A DNA stretch of 64,000 nt. It comes from JBDKLC01 sp040384865 (GTDB lineage Bacteria > Patescibacteriota > Minisyncoccia > Phycocordibacterales > CAIZLB01). A program made the translations under genes and the position numbers. The notes beneath the pieces are model-generated. The model was not told the origin of the DNA. It did no database searches and saw only the letters and a program-made list of their open reading frames with translations. Of this stretch, positions 34,242 through 42,654 are shown one piece after another (position 1 is the stretch's first letter; every line of letters starts with the position of its first letter). The stretch is taken from the NCBI GenBank assembly GCA_040384865.1, contig JAZKIM010000004.1, positions 84,321-148,320 on the forward strand, written 5' to 3'.

Positions 34242-35219
34242 TTATTTCAAAGTAAAGTATCCGGATTGCGTATAAATAGCAGGACCTTGCTTAATAGGAG
34301 AGCTATCGACTTCTATTTTGTATTTGCCGGCCGCTAGAGTTGTCGGGATTGACCAGCTATAACTTCCTGTATTGCTTATATTAGTAGCAATCTTCTGAAC
34401 TGATATGCCGCTCTCATTCAACAAATGAATATCTATTGGAAAATCAGTCTTATTGACAGTATTCCATTGAATATTGATAGTCGTACCTCTTTTAAAATCG
34501 TCTGTGTTGTCTTCGGTATCAGGATAGATAAGGACAAGTTTAGGAGATGATACGTCTGATGAGACTGTGGTCGAAGTGGTTACAATAGGAATTGATTTGA
34601 AAGTGGAAATAATTACTTTTATATCACTTAGGGCTTTAACATATTCGGCGTTAGAAGTTAATGAGTTCATACCAAAATAGATACTTGTATTCTGTGCTAC
34701 ATCAAAACTGAAGAAGTAGTCTGTCGTATTTGTCTTGGACGTAAAGCCTGTCGAGGTGTATTTCTTATCTCCCACTTGAACTTCTTCCTGTATTCTTATA
34801 GCTCCGATCCCCACGCCAGTAGATCCACAAGGATCATTGGCTCCGGAATTGATGAGGATAAAACCAAGACCTTTTTTAATGGAGACACAAGATGAAGCAT
34901 CAGTACCACTATCAACAGAAGTAACGACTGCATCTGATGGATACTGTATTGAGTAACCGTGTTTTGAATTGGTATAGGTTTTAAGAGTAGCTGAAACTGA
35001 AACAGAAGTATTTACCGTGTTTTGTTGAGTAACCGCAGATGGATTCTGAGTGGCGGTTTGTTGGGTTTCAACTGTTGCTTGTGTATTCGTATCTACTACT
35101 GGAACTGGCACTTCTACTTTTTTGTTTTCCTGATATACATATACTCCTCCACCAACTGCAAGTATTGCTATAATCGATAAGATCAAAGGAATAATAAAGC
35201 CGCTCTGTTTGTTTTTCAT
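34242..35219 (-). CDS. Membrane-anchored extracytoplasmic protein, array unit C
   Basis: From ATG 35219: MKNKQSGFIIPLILSIIAIL is an N-terminal membrane anchor that is almost identical to that of the gene at 36512-37489. Then a Thr/Gln-rich linker, a PsbP-like segment (KHGYSIQYPSDAVV) and a C-terminal Ser/Thr-rich sandwich domain (YSWSIPTTLAAGKYKIEV) like the one in 11209-12591. Expected on the outer face of the membrane; role unknown. It lies between spacer repeats 1 and 2. Confidence 0.65.
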   Translation of the reverse strand: MKNKQSGFIIPLILSIIAILAVGGGVYVYQENKKVEVPVPVVDTNTQATVETQQTATQNPSAVTQQNTVNTSVSVSATLKTYTNSKHGYSIQYPSDAVVTSVDSGTDASSCVSIKKGLGFILINSGANDPCGSTGVGIGAIRIQEEVQVGDKKYTSTGFTSKTNTTDYFFSFDVAQNTSIYFGMNSLTSNAEYVKALSDIKVIISTFKSIPIVTTSTTVSSDVSSPKLVLIYPDTEDNTDDFKRGTTINIQWNTVNKTDFPIDIHLLNESGISVQKIATNISNTGSYSWSIPTTLAAGKYKIEVDSSPIKQGPAIYTQSGYFTLK

Positions 35220-35243
35220 ATGGCTTAATATTAGCTTAATCAA

Positions 35244-35400
35244 AGGGACTTGGGTAGCAACTTACCAGCTTTAATCCACCTCGGTCTATCTCACTAAAGG
35301 GTGCCCTTGCTCGGTCTCGGATTATGTAAAGTGAGACCACACAAGGGTTGTTTGGAAGATCTTAGGATGTCGAATTGAGGCACCTCAGTCGGGATCAAAT
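35244..35400. repeat. tRNA-3'-end-like spacer repeat, copy 2
   Basis: Has CCACCTCGGTCTATCTCAC then TAAAGGGTGCCCTTGCTCGG at 35277-35312. The part next to gene C (GGGTAGCAACTTACCAGC) matches copy 4 (AGGTAACAACTTGCCAAT). The GGGTGCCC core corresponds to the place of the intact tRNA-Ile 3' end in copy 4. Confidence 0.65.
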
Positions 35401-36348
35401 TTAAACCGCGAAAGAATTGTGCTCTTTTTCAGGGTAATCGTAATAAGGAGCTGCATTTTTACTCATTTGTAAATTGGGCACATGACCTCTCTTCTTAAGA
35501 AAGACAAGTAGGTCTAGTTGCATTGCCAAATCTGGAGAGATACCACTTACATATCCATGAACTATTTGTGGATTATTGAATGCCAGTCGCTTGTTAAATT
35601 TAAGCTTTCTCTGACCATCAAAGGTATTATGGATTCCTTCTATGCTATTACCAAACCTTACTTGAGATACTATACCCGGATAGACTTTAAATTCTATATC
35701 GATACAATTAGTTTTAGATCTGATTTCTGAAGGCAGTCCATCATCAGTTCTGCCATATGGTACATAAGGTAAATTTAAATGAGAAAATATTATATCTTTT
35801 AATTCTTCGGTAAGATTAGGTATATGATTTTCCTGAAAATCGTCGTTGTGCAATACAACGGCTCTTGATCTAAAGTACTCCTCTAAATCTGTTGATAATT
35901 TTTCATTATCATCTGTAAGAATATTTAGAGCAACACCATCTTCTGTAAGAAGGTAATCTGGGCAAACTTTTTCAACAATTTCTTTTTGTCCCTCTTTAAG
36001 TCTTTCAACTAACCAAGGATTATCGAGTAATCTACCTCCAGTAAATCGAGTGGCCCTAATACTATCTGCAATGGTGGAACGTCTATCACCATCTCTTTGT
36101 TTGCGTATCTCATCTAACAAAGCTTTTCCATCGTACAAGACAGCAAACCTTTCAGCGTTTCCATCTAGACCAGGATAGACTTCTGGCAGCATGAATCCTT
36201 TAAATTCGACAACCTGCTTTTCGCGCTCAGCGTCTTTATATTCTTTTGAATTCTGAACTTCTGAAAATTTAGTCTTTCGTTCAACATGGTCAGGAATATT
36301 CTTCAATTCTTTCGCTTTTTCATCTCGCCATTGCTGCCAATTTTCCAT
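35401..36348 (-). CDS. Hypothetical soluble protein, array unit B
   Basis: 315 residues, no signal or membrane segment, rich in Asp/Glu/Lys. Segments include FKGFMLPEVYPGLDGNAERF, NCIDIEFKVYPGIVSQVRF and HGYVSGISPDLAMQLDLL. No family recognised and no similarity to units A or C, although the flanking spacers are repeated. A+T-rich. Confidence 0.55.
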   Translation of the reverse strand: MENWQQWRDEKAKELKNIPDHVERKTKFSEVQNSKEYKDAEREKQVVEFKGFMLPEVYPGLDGNAERFAVLYDGKALLDEIRKQRDGDRRSTIADSIRATRFTGGRLLDNPWLVERLKEGQKEIVEKVCPDYLLTEDGVALNILTDDNEKLSTDLEEYFRSRAVVLHNDDFQENHIPNLTEELKDIIFSHLNLPYVPYGRTDDGLPSEIRSKTNCIDIEFKVYPGIVSQVRFGNSIEGIHNTFDGQRKLKFNKRLAFNNPQIVHGYVSGISPDLAMQLDLLVFLKKRGHVPNLQMSKNAAPYYDYPEKEHNSFAV

Positions 36349-36511
36349 GTCAGTATCTTAACTTAAAACCAACATTTTGTGTAATCTAAGCCTCTCGGTC
36401 TGTCTCACTAAAGGGTGCCCCCGCTAGGAATCGAACTTTTTATAATGAAGCGTTGTAAGGGTTATTTAGAGAATTTCAGTTTGGTAAATCTAGCCCGCTC
36501 GGTCTAATCAA
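36349..36511. repeat. tRNA-3'-end-like spacer repeat, copy 3
   Basis: CCTCTCGGTCTGTCTCAC then TAAAGGGTGCCC, continuing CCGCTAGGAATCGAAC (36421-36436). On the - strand this reads GTTCGATTCCTAGCGGGGGC followed by ACC: a clear T-loop, half T-stem and acceptor end of a tRNA without the remainder. A second GCTCGGTCT word abuts the stop of unit A. Confidence 0.7.
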
Positions 36512-37489
36512 TTATCCCTGTTTCCATGATGAGGCAACCAATTCAATGGTTGTTTTATTGCTTATTCCTGAATCTATAACGACATACTTAGTTGAATTAT
36601 AAACTTTATAGTACTCTATTGTATTTTGAGTGCCGCCATCAGTCATGCCAATATTTTTTGTATACCATACCTCACCATTAAGTGTAACTTTCGTAGCGCT
36701 AGTCAAATCAATATATTTATTCTCAACAAGCGAAATATTGATTCGATCCGTAGTAGAAATAGTTTTATTAATTACCTGATCCGCCTTGCTTTTAGGGTAG
36801 GCTATCGTGAGTCCGATTACTGAATTAGCTTCCCATATATCCCAGTCAGAAGGATAAGAGAATCCGTAGGATGATCCCGAGTAGGATTTTGTGCTAACTT
36901 GCTGATTGGTATTCGTATTTAGATCTAAAATAATTGGAACCTCTACTGTTTTACTTGGCTCGATAGCCGCTGCATTTTCTGCAGTAAAGAGAATCTTCAT
37001 TGGAGTACCAGATGGAATCCCTATGCCTCCATTGTTAAAATTAAGAACAAGCTCAAAAGAAGTTGTTTTGGCTGTCCAATCACTGACTCTTACAGGTACC
37101 GAAGTTCCAATAGGCTTCCATCCTTGATTTTCATAGTTGAAGAATAGTTGGGCTGTACCTGCCTGTCCTTCAAACATCTGCCAAGAACAGCCTGTTGCGC
37201 TATTATCAATCGTTCCTTTTACAGTTAGAGGGAAGGAGACTTTTGAATTAGCAGCAAGAGAGGTAACGACCAAGGCACACTTTTGTATTTGGCCGACGGT
37301 ATTATTTTTCACAGGAGTTTCTTCTGTTTTTACCTGACTTTCGTTTGAAGTAGTTGTTACCGTATTATCAATCTCTATATTTTCAGCTACTTTATTTTCC
37401 TGATATACATATACCCCTCCACCAACCGCAAGTATTGCCACAATTGCCAAGATCAAGGGAATAATAAATCCGCTTTGTTTATTTTTCAT
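36512..37489 (-). CDS. Membrane-anchored extracytoplasmic protein, array unit A
   Basis: Starts at ATG 37489 by homology with unit C (ATG 37501 also in frame). N-terminal anchor KNKQSGFIIPLILAIVAIL, then a linker, an immunoglobulin-like domain of Gmad2 type (SFPLTVKGTIDN ... VPVRVSDWTAKTTSFEL) and a PsbP-like domain (YGFSYPSDWDIWEANSVIG). Probably exposed at the cell surface. The anchor, linker start and upstream DNA are shared with unit C, the C-terminal parts are not. Confidence 0.65.
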   Translation of the reverse strand: MKNKQSGFIIPLILAIVAILAVGGGVYVYQENKVAENIEIDNTVTTTSNESQVKTEETPVKNNTVGQIQKCALVVTSLAANSKVSFPLTVKGTIDNSATGCSWQMFEGQAGTAQLFFNYENQGWKPIGTSVPVRVSDWTAKTTSFELVLNFNNGGIGIPSGTPMKILFTAENAAAIEPSKTVEVPIILDLNTNTNQQVSTKSYSGSSYGFSYPSDWDIWEANSVIGLTIAYPKSKADQVINKTISTTDRINISLVENKYIDLTSATKVTLNGEVWYTKNIGMTDGGTQNTIEYYKVYNSTKYVVIDSGISNKTTIELVASSWKQG

Positions 37490-37501
37490 ATCTTTAATCA
37501 T

Positions 37502-37570
37502 AGCTTGGTTTTAGGTCTTTAGGTAACAACTTGCCAATTTCTACCCACCTCGGTAGGTCTCACAATCTGG
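37502..37570. repeat. Spacer repeat, copy 4, next to intact tRNA-Ile
   Basis: Same leader block as copy 2 (CCACCTCGGTAGGTCTCAC) but here followed by the real 3' end of tRNA-Ile. This copy shows what the decayed copies 1-3 derive from. Confidence 0.65.
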
Positions 37571-37644
37571 TGCGCGTGCCTGGACTCGAACCAGGGACCG
37601 CCAAGGTATAAGCTTGATGCTCTAACCAGCTGAGCTACACGCGC
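37571..37644 (-). tRNA. tRNA-Ile (anticodon UAU)
   Basis: Full cloverleaf by eye: acceptor GCGCGTG/CACGCGC, D-stem GCTC/GAGC, anticodon stem TCAAG/CTTGG with loop CTTATAC, T-arm CCTGG TTCGAGT CCAGG, discriminator A. Anticodon UAU reads AUA without lysidine modification. Unlike the other tRNAs of this window, CCA is encoded (37568-37570). It heads the repeat array on the - strand. Confidence 0.93.
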
Positions 37645-37703
37645 GTAGGGCCAATAGTATAGTAAATATTTGAGTTTATCAATTCAAGGCGTATCATAGG
37701 AAA

Positions 37704-38720
37704 ATGAATGTTTTATACACTGTAAAATCAATCAAAAAAGAGCTTCTTAAGATAAAACCCTCAAAAGTGGTTGTTGTTGTTTCGAATAATATACAAAATA
37801 TCCAGTCAGGTATTGTAAAAGAGGTAGCGGTTCTTTCGAAAGCAATTAAAGTGATTGCCGTCAACGACGGTGAGGATCTTAAAAGTTGGAAATCTATTGA
37901 GAAATTATTAACTAAGTTTTTAAAGCTTGGGTTGGATAGAAAAAGTCTGATTATTGCTATCGGCGGGGGAAGTATAGGAGATGCTGTTGGTTTTGCCAGC
38001 TCGATATATCTTCGTGGTATACCGTATATAAACATACCAACCACTTTGCTAGCTCAAGTTGATAGTGCTCATGGTGGAAAGACTGGTATTAATTTTGGTT
38101 CATATAAAAATCAAATCGGTACGTTCCACGAATCAGTGGCAACGGTTATTGATCCTCGTTTCATTCAGACATTATCTGAAGAAGAGATTGTTAGTGGCTT
38201 GGGAGAAATAATTAAAGCTGGTTATCTCGCTGATCCATCTATTTTGTTATCATTACAAAAAGAAACTACTGCAACACTGGCACAGAGCAAAAAATTGTTA
38301 ACCATAATTCGAAAGGCTATTGAAGTAAAACGTTATTGTGTATTGAAGGATTTTAAGGATAAGGGGGTTAGACAATTGCTAAATTTAGGACATACGGTTA
38401 GTCATTCCATAGAGTTAAAGTACAAATTGAGCCATGGGCGAGCAGTTATTATTGGCATGATGGAAGAGTTTGAAATGAGTGAGCGTGCTGGTTTGAGTAA
38501 AATCGGCCTAACCTCTTCTCTTAAGGTGCTTCTAGAAAAACTTGGTATTTCTAACGAAAAGAAATATATTCCAGATTGGAACGCTGTCATGAAGGATAAG
38601 AAGGTAAGTGGTGAAAATCTTGAATGGCCGATCATTACGGAAATTGGAAAGGCTAATTTGGTGAAAGTTAGTTTAAATAATTTTAAGGATTTGTTTAAGG
38701 GCGGAAAGATTTATAATTAA
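37704..38720 (+). CDS. aroB: 3-dehydroquinate synthase family protein
   Basis: NAD-dependent sugar-phosphate cyclase. IAIGGGSIGDAVGFASS and PTTLLAQVDSAHGGKTGIN are the NAD- and metal-binding signatures, with GLGEIIKAG and metal ligand His in GHTVSHSIE. 338 residues, a little below the usual 350-360. No other shikimate gene is nearby. It may therefore act in a scavenging route or be a related cyclase (e.g. 2-epi-5-epi-valiolone type). TATCAT at 37692 is exactly 12 nt before the ATG. Confidence 0.88.
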   Translation: MNVLYTVKSIKKELLKIKPSKVVVVVSNNIQNIQSGIVKEVAVLSKAIKVIAVNDGEDLKSWKSIEKLLTKFLKLGLDRKSLIIAIGGGSIGDAVGFASSIYLRGIPYINIPTTLLAQVDSAHGGKTGINFGSYKNQIGTFHESVATVIDPRFIQTLSEEEIVSGLGEIIKAGYLADPSILLSLQKETTATLAQSKKLLTIIRKAIEVKRYCVLKDFKDKGVRQLLNLGHTVSHSIELKYKLSHGRAVIIGMMEEFEMSERAGLSKIGLTSSLKVLLEKLGISNEKKYIPDWNAVMKDKKVSGENLEWPIITEIGKANLVKVSLNNFKDLFKGGKIYN

Positions 38721-38782
38721 ATCTTCTGGGCGGAGAGGGAGAGTAGGTTCGGGCTTTTGGGAAATATAGTTTGTTTGGATTT

Positions 38783-40969
38783 TTACTCAAAATGATTTTC
38801 TTCTCGCGTTTTTAGGATGTGAGCCAGGAGGCTATTTTCAGGTTTCAATAGTGTTGGATCGTTAGCGATAAGTGTTTGTGCCTCTTTGCGCGCAGCTTCT
38901 ACCATTTTCAGATTCTTTATAGCCTCCATGGCAACATCAGAAATGCCCCACTGTTTTCCGACATATAGTTCGCCAGCTCCTCGCATCTGGAGATCAAGTT
39001 CGGAGAGCTCAAATCCATTTTTTGCTGTAACTAAAGCTTTGAGTCTTTCGACTGTCTTGTCACTTTTGCTTTCTGTTGCTACGAAACAATATGGTTGATG
39101 AGTTCCTCTGATGACGCGGCCCCGTAGCTGATGGAGCTGCGAGAGACCGAATCGCTCACCCCCTTCAATGAGGATAACGTTTGCGTTTGGAACATTTACC
39201 CCCACCTCGACCACGGACGTTGCAACGAGAATATCAATTTCGTGCTTGGCGAAGCGTTCCATGGTTGCTTCTTTTTCTGCAGGCTTCATTTTGCTGTGCA
39301 AAATATCTATTCGAGAATCCTTAAATACATCTTTTTTAAGACGCTTGGCTTCTTCTTTTACAGATTTAGCCAGTATGCTTTGTTCTTTGTCGGGATCGGG
39401 TTCGTCTATACGGGGACATATGACGTAGCATTGGCGGCCAGCTGCAAGCTCAAGGCGCATGCGGTCATAAGCTTTTTCTCGCTGGCCAATCGTACCAGCT
39501 ATTTCTGTAAGTACTTTCTTTCGGCCGGCCGGCATCTGGTCGAGGATGGAAAGATCGAGGTCTCCATATAAAGTGAGAGCGAGAGTGCGGGGAATTGGTG
39601 TGGCTGTCATTGAAAGAAGATGGGGTGTGACATCGTGTTTGCGCGCAAGTTTTTGACGTTGTGCGGTTCCAAAGCGATGTTGTTCATCGATGATGACGTA
39701 TGCGAGGTCTTTGAACTTAACTGATTTTTGAATGAGGGCGTGCGTGCCGATGACAACAGCAATCTCACCATTCGCTACCCATTTTAGAAATTGAGAACGA
39801 GAAATGTCAGTCCATCCGTTTGGGTTTATCTTAGATGGAAACTTTCTGCAACCATTTCCAGTAATGAGGCCGATGGAAATGGGCATGTGTCGAAAAAGTT
39901 TTATGAACGATTCGAAATGTTGTCGAGCAAGAATTTCGGTTGGAGCCATGTAGCCTACTTGAAGGGTGCCGGCAACCCGGCCTTTTGGCCGTGTCGTTAC
40001 GGCAGCATATGAAGTGACCGCTGCAACAGCTGTCTTTCCAGAGCCTACATCACCTTCAAGTAGGCGAGACATGGGTTGACCTTTGGCGAAGTCTGCCAAG
40101 ATATCCTCAACTGATTTTTGTTGTGCTTCGGTCAAGGGAAAGCCGAGACGTTCAATGAAATTGCTAACACCGACGCTCGCTGCCGGTTTGTCGATGATGA
40201 ATGATTTCTCTTTTGCCTGAAGCGCGCGCGTTTGCTGATTTTTCAATTGAATGAAAAATACTTCTTCGAATGCAAAACGCTTTCGCGCCACTTCAGCGTC
40301 AGAATCTTTTTGTGGTGCATGCATCCACACGAGCGCAGTAGCAAGATTGGGTAGTTTATATCGTTCGCGAATGGCGGAGGGGATTGGGTCTGTGTCAGTA
40401 GCCTCGTTGCTAACCATGTCTTGAAATTCTTTTGTTTTGAATATGCGCTGGAGAGCGTGGAAGAACCAGCGTGACGTGATGCCTTTTGTTTCTGAGTAAA
40501 CAGGAACGCCTACCGTTGGCGCTCCTTCACCAAAAAGTGATTTTCCTATATTTACAGGAAGAACACCTATGGATTCGATTTCGGGATTGAGAAATGCAAG
40601 AACACCATTTCTGTCGGTAACCTTACCCGACACTTTTACCAAGCTGTCTGGCTGAATCAGTTTTGCAATATATGGTTGATGAAGCCATATGACTTTGACG
40701 CGAGAAGTGTCGTCTTCAATGAAACCTTCGGCCATAGGCATTCGACCACGAAAAGATTTGCTTGTTTTAAGGGAAGTGACTTTTCCAAATATTGTCGCCT
40801 GTTCGCCGCTTGTAAGATCGCGGATAAATTTTCCTGAGGCTGATTCGCCGTAGCGTAAGGGAAAATGATACAGTAGCTCCCCGACAGTTTGAAGGCCGAT
40901 CTTTTGCAGTGCAGATCCTTGCTGCGGAGTAAGACGAAAAAGGTCAGAGAGAGGTGTCGAGAATAACAT
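38783..40969 (-). CDS. recG: ATP-dependent DNA helicase RecG
   Basis: Remodels stalled forks and branched DNA. N-terminal OB-fold wedge domain (GEQATIFGKVTSLKTSK), then helicase motifs: Q-motif region LTEAQQKSVEDIL, Walker A GDVGSGKT at about 295, DEQH box IIDEQHRFG, SMTATPIPRTLAL, and motif VI QLRGRVIRG. 728 residues. Its start overlaps the stop of the upstream membrane protein (TAATG). Confidence 0.96.
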   Translation of the reverse strand: MLFSTPLSDLFRLTPQQGSALQKIGLQTVGELLYHFPLRYGESASGKFIRDLTSGEQATIFGKVTSLKTSKSFRGRMPMAEGFIEDDTSRVKVIWLHQPYIAKLIQPDSLVKVSGKVTDRNGVLAFLNPEIESIGVLPVNIGKSLFGEGAPTVGVPVYSETKGITSRWFFHALQRIFKTKEFQDMVSNEATDTDPIPSAIRERYKLPNLATALVWMHAPQKDSDAEVARKRFAFEEVFFIQLKNQQTRALQAKEKSFIIDKPAASVGVSNFIERLGFPLTEAQQKSVEDILADFAKGQPMSRLLEGDVGSGKTAVAAVTSYAAVTTRPKGRVAGTLQVGYMAPTEILARQHFESFIKLFRHMPISIGLITGNGCRKFPSKINPNGWTDISRSQFLKWVANGEIAVVIGTHALIQKSVKFKDLAYVIIDEQHRFGTAQRQKLARKHDVTPHLLSMTATPIPRTLALTLYGDLDLSILDQMPAGRKKVLTEIAGTIGQREKAYDRMRLELAAGRQCYVICPRIDEPDPDKEQSILAKSVKEEAKRLKKDVFKDSRIDILHSKMKPAEKEATMERFAKHEIDILVATSVVEVGVNVPNANVILIEGGERFGLSQLHQLRGRVIRGTHQPYCFVATESKSDKTVERLKALVTAKNGFELSELDLQMRGAGELYVGKQWGISDVAMEAIKNLKMVEAARKEAQTLIANDPTLLKPENSLLAHILKTREENHFE

Positions 40970-41361
40970 TATGCAATTGGTGAAATAGGAGGGTTAGGAC
41001 CAATGACTCGAACTCGAGGGTAATAGCGAATGGTAAGTGAAAGGGCAAGGGCTAATACAGGGGTAACAGAAAGTATGAAATGAAGTTTAGTGATATTGAT
41101 CAGTATTGCCAAACTAAGAAGGGCGGTGGCAATGAGATTTGCAAGAAATTTCTTTCGGTTGGAGATGATCCAAACTGCCATAACGAGACTTAAGAATCCT
41201 CCAATTCCGACAAGTGCGGTGATGTCGGTGCTCCAATATGATAGACGAGGGTAATATGAAGTAGCTTCAATCGGACGGAAAAAGGCTATCAGGGTCGCGT
41301 AGACGAATGAGAGAGAAAGCCCTATCTTCTGTACCAAACTGGCCAAAGATTGTCTGAGCAT
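40969..41361 (-). CDS. Hypothetical small membrane protein
   Basis: 130 residues with three or four hydrophobic helices (about 12-27, 48-66, 74-90 and 92-110). Translationally coupled to recG through a TAATG overlap. TATAAT on the - strand lies about 17 nt before the ATG. No family recognised. Confidence 0.6.
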   Translation of the reverse strand: MLRQSLASLVQKIGLSLSFVYATLIAFFRPIEATSYYPRLSYWSTDITALVGIGGFLSLVMAVWIISNRKKFLANLIATALLSLAILINITKLHFILSVTPVLALALSLTIRYYPRVRVIGPNPPISPIA

Positions 41362-41386
41362 GGGTAATTGTTATTATAACCGTCTT

Positions 41387-42217
41387 TTAGGCAGTTTTCC
41401 ACCCTTGGGTAACATGCTTAAGTAAACCTTCTTTTCTCATAGATTTAAGATTTGAAGTTATTGCCTCAGAGTCACCTAAAACTTTTTTAATAATCTGCTC
41501 TGTAGATTGGGCTTTTGAAGAGGACAATATATGTTTGATTATGCGTGAACGCAATTCTCTGTTTGAACCGATGAATTTTGATTGTTTTTTATAGTGTTTA
41601 CTTTTGCGATGAACTGATCGAGTATTAGCATCGACAGATTTTTTCAACATGGTTCCATAATCATAGAGGGCGTAATACCACTCACGTGGATTTGAATAGT
41701 CGAATGTTTTTTCGACCAGCTCGCGGATCATAGTATCAGGTACTGATGAAATATCTTTGAAGAAAAAATGGAGAAAAACTGAACGGATATTAGTTTCGAC
41801 GAAGATCGCTGGTAGGTTATATGCAAAAGCTAGCAGTGCCCCAGCTGTCGACTGTCCAATTCCTGGTAACTTTAACAATTCTTCCTGTGTTTGAGGAAAC
41901 TTTCCATTGTGATCATTTGCTACTGTTTTTGCTGTCTTTTTTAAATATAACGCGCGTCGATTGTATCCCAATCCTTGCCACTCAAGGAGTACTTCTTGCA
42001 AGGGGGCTGTGGCTAGTATTTTGATTGATGGAAATTTCTTCAAGAAACTTCTATATTTCTCTAGTACGCGGCCGACTTGTGTCTGTTGCAACATCATCTC
42101 GGAAACAAGAATTTTATATGGGTCACGGGTGCGTCGCCAAGGGAGAGAGCGGCGATGTTCGGCGTGATATCCCCATATGACTTTTTGAAATTGCTTGATT
42201 GAGGGTTTGATTATCAT
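41387..42217 (-). CDS. MutY/EndoIII-like HhH-GPD glycosylase lacking the Fe-S cluster
   Basis: Base-excision glycosylase fold. WRRTRDPYKILVSEMMLQQT carries the MutY-type catalytic Glu, and the HhH loop is LPGIGQSTAGALL. The position normally held by the catalytic Asp (LDGNV in MutY) reads FVETNIRSV, a Glu. After DYGTML the four Cys that bind 4Fe-4S in MutY are all missing; the segment is Lys/His/Ser-rich instead. A winged-helix-like tail follows. Start taken at ATG 42217. Adenine-glycosylase activity is plausible, not certain. Confidence 0.8.
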   Translation of the reverse strand: MIIKPSIKQFQKVIWGYHAEHRRSLPWRRTRDPYKILVSEMMLQQTQVGRVLEKYRSFLKKFPSIKILATAPLQEVLLEWQGLGYNRRALYLKKTAKTVANDHNGKFPQTQEELLKLPGIGQSTAGALLAFAYNLPAIFVETNIRSVFLHFFFKDISSVPDTMIRELVEKTFDYSNPREWYYALYDYGTMLKKSVDANTRSVHRKSKHYKKQSKFIGSNRELRSRIIKHILSSSKAQSTEQIIKKVLGDSEAITSNLKSMRKEGLLKHVTQGWKTA

Positions 42218-42255
42218 CTTAATCAAAAAAACATGAATACTGCTATAATGTGGCT

Positions 42256-42654
42256 ATGAATCAAAAAACAGCATTGGCGATTATAATAGCATTATTCGTT
42301 ATTTTCGGTTTGGCATACTATTCTTTTAATTCTATTGGAAATTCTAATCCAACCAACTCTCCGGATGTTCCACAACAAGTTAGCCTACAGGGTGAATATG
42401 TTTGTCTTCCTCATAAGGATAAGACAGGACCTCAAACTATGGAGTGTACTCTTGGAATAAAAACAGACAACAATATCTATTACGCAATTGACGCTCAGGG
42501 AGAGGCAGCTCGTAATGTCCTACTATCACTTCAGACGGGATTAAAAATTCAGATTGATGGAACACTCGCGCCGATTGAAGAGATCAATATAGAGACGTGG
42601 CAGAAATATGATATCGGAGGAATTATCAGCACCAGTAATATAAAGAGAATCTAA
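42256..42654 (+). CDS. Membrane-anchored small protein
   Basis: 132 residues. N-terminal helix TALAIIIALFVIFGLAYYSF, then a short linker and a ~90-residue beta-rich domain (GEYVCLPHKDKTGPQTMECT ... GLKIQIDGTLAPI) that resembles a small OB-type fold. TATAAT at 42244 sits 12 nt before ATG 42256, favouring it over the GTG at 42250. Function unknown. Confidence 0.6.
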   Translation: MNQKTALAIIIALFVIFGLAYYSFNSIGNSNPTNSPDVPQQVSLQGEYVCLPHKDKTGPQTMECTLGIKTDNNIYYAIDAQGEAARNVLLSLQTGLKIQIDGTLAPIEEINIETWQKYDIGGIISTSNIKRI

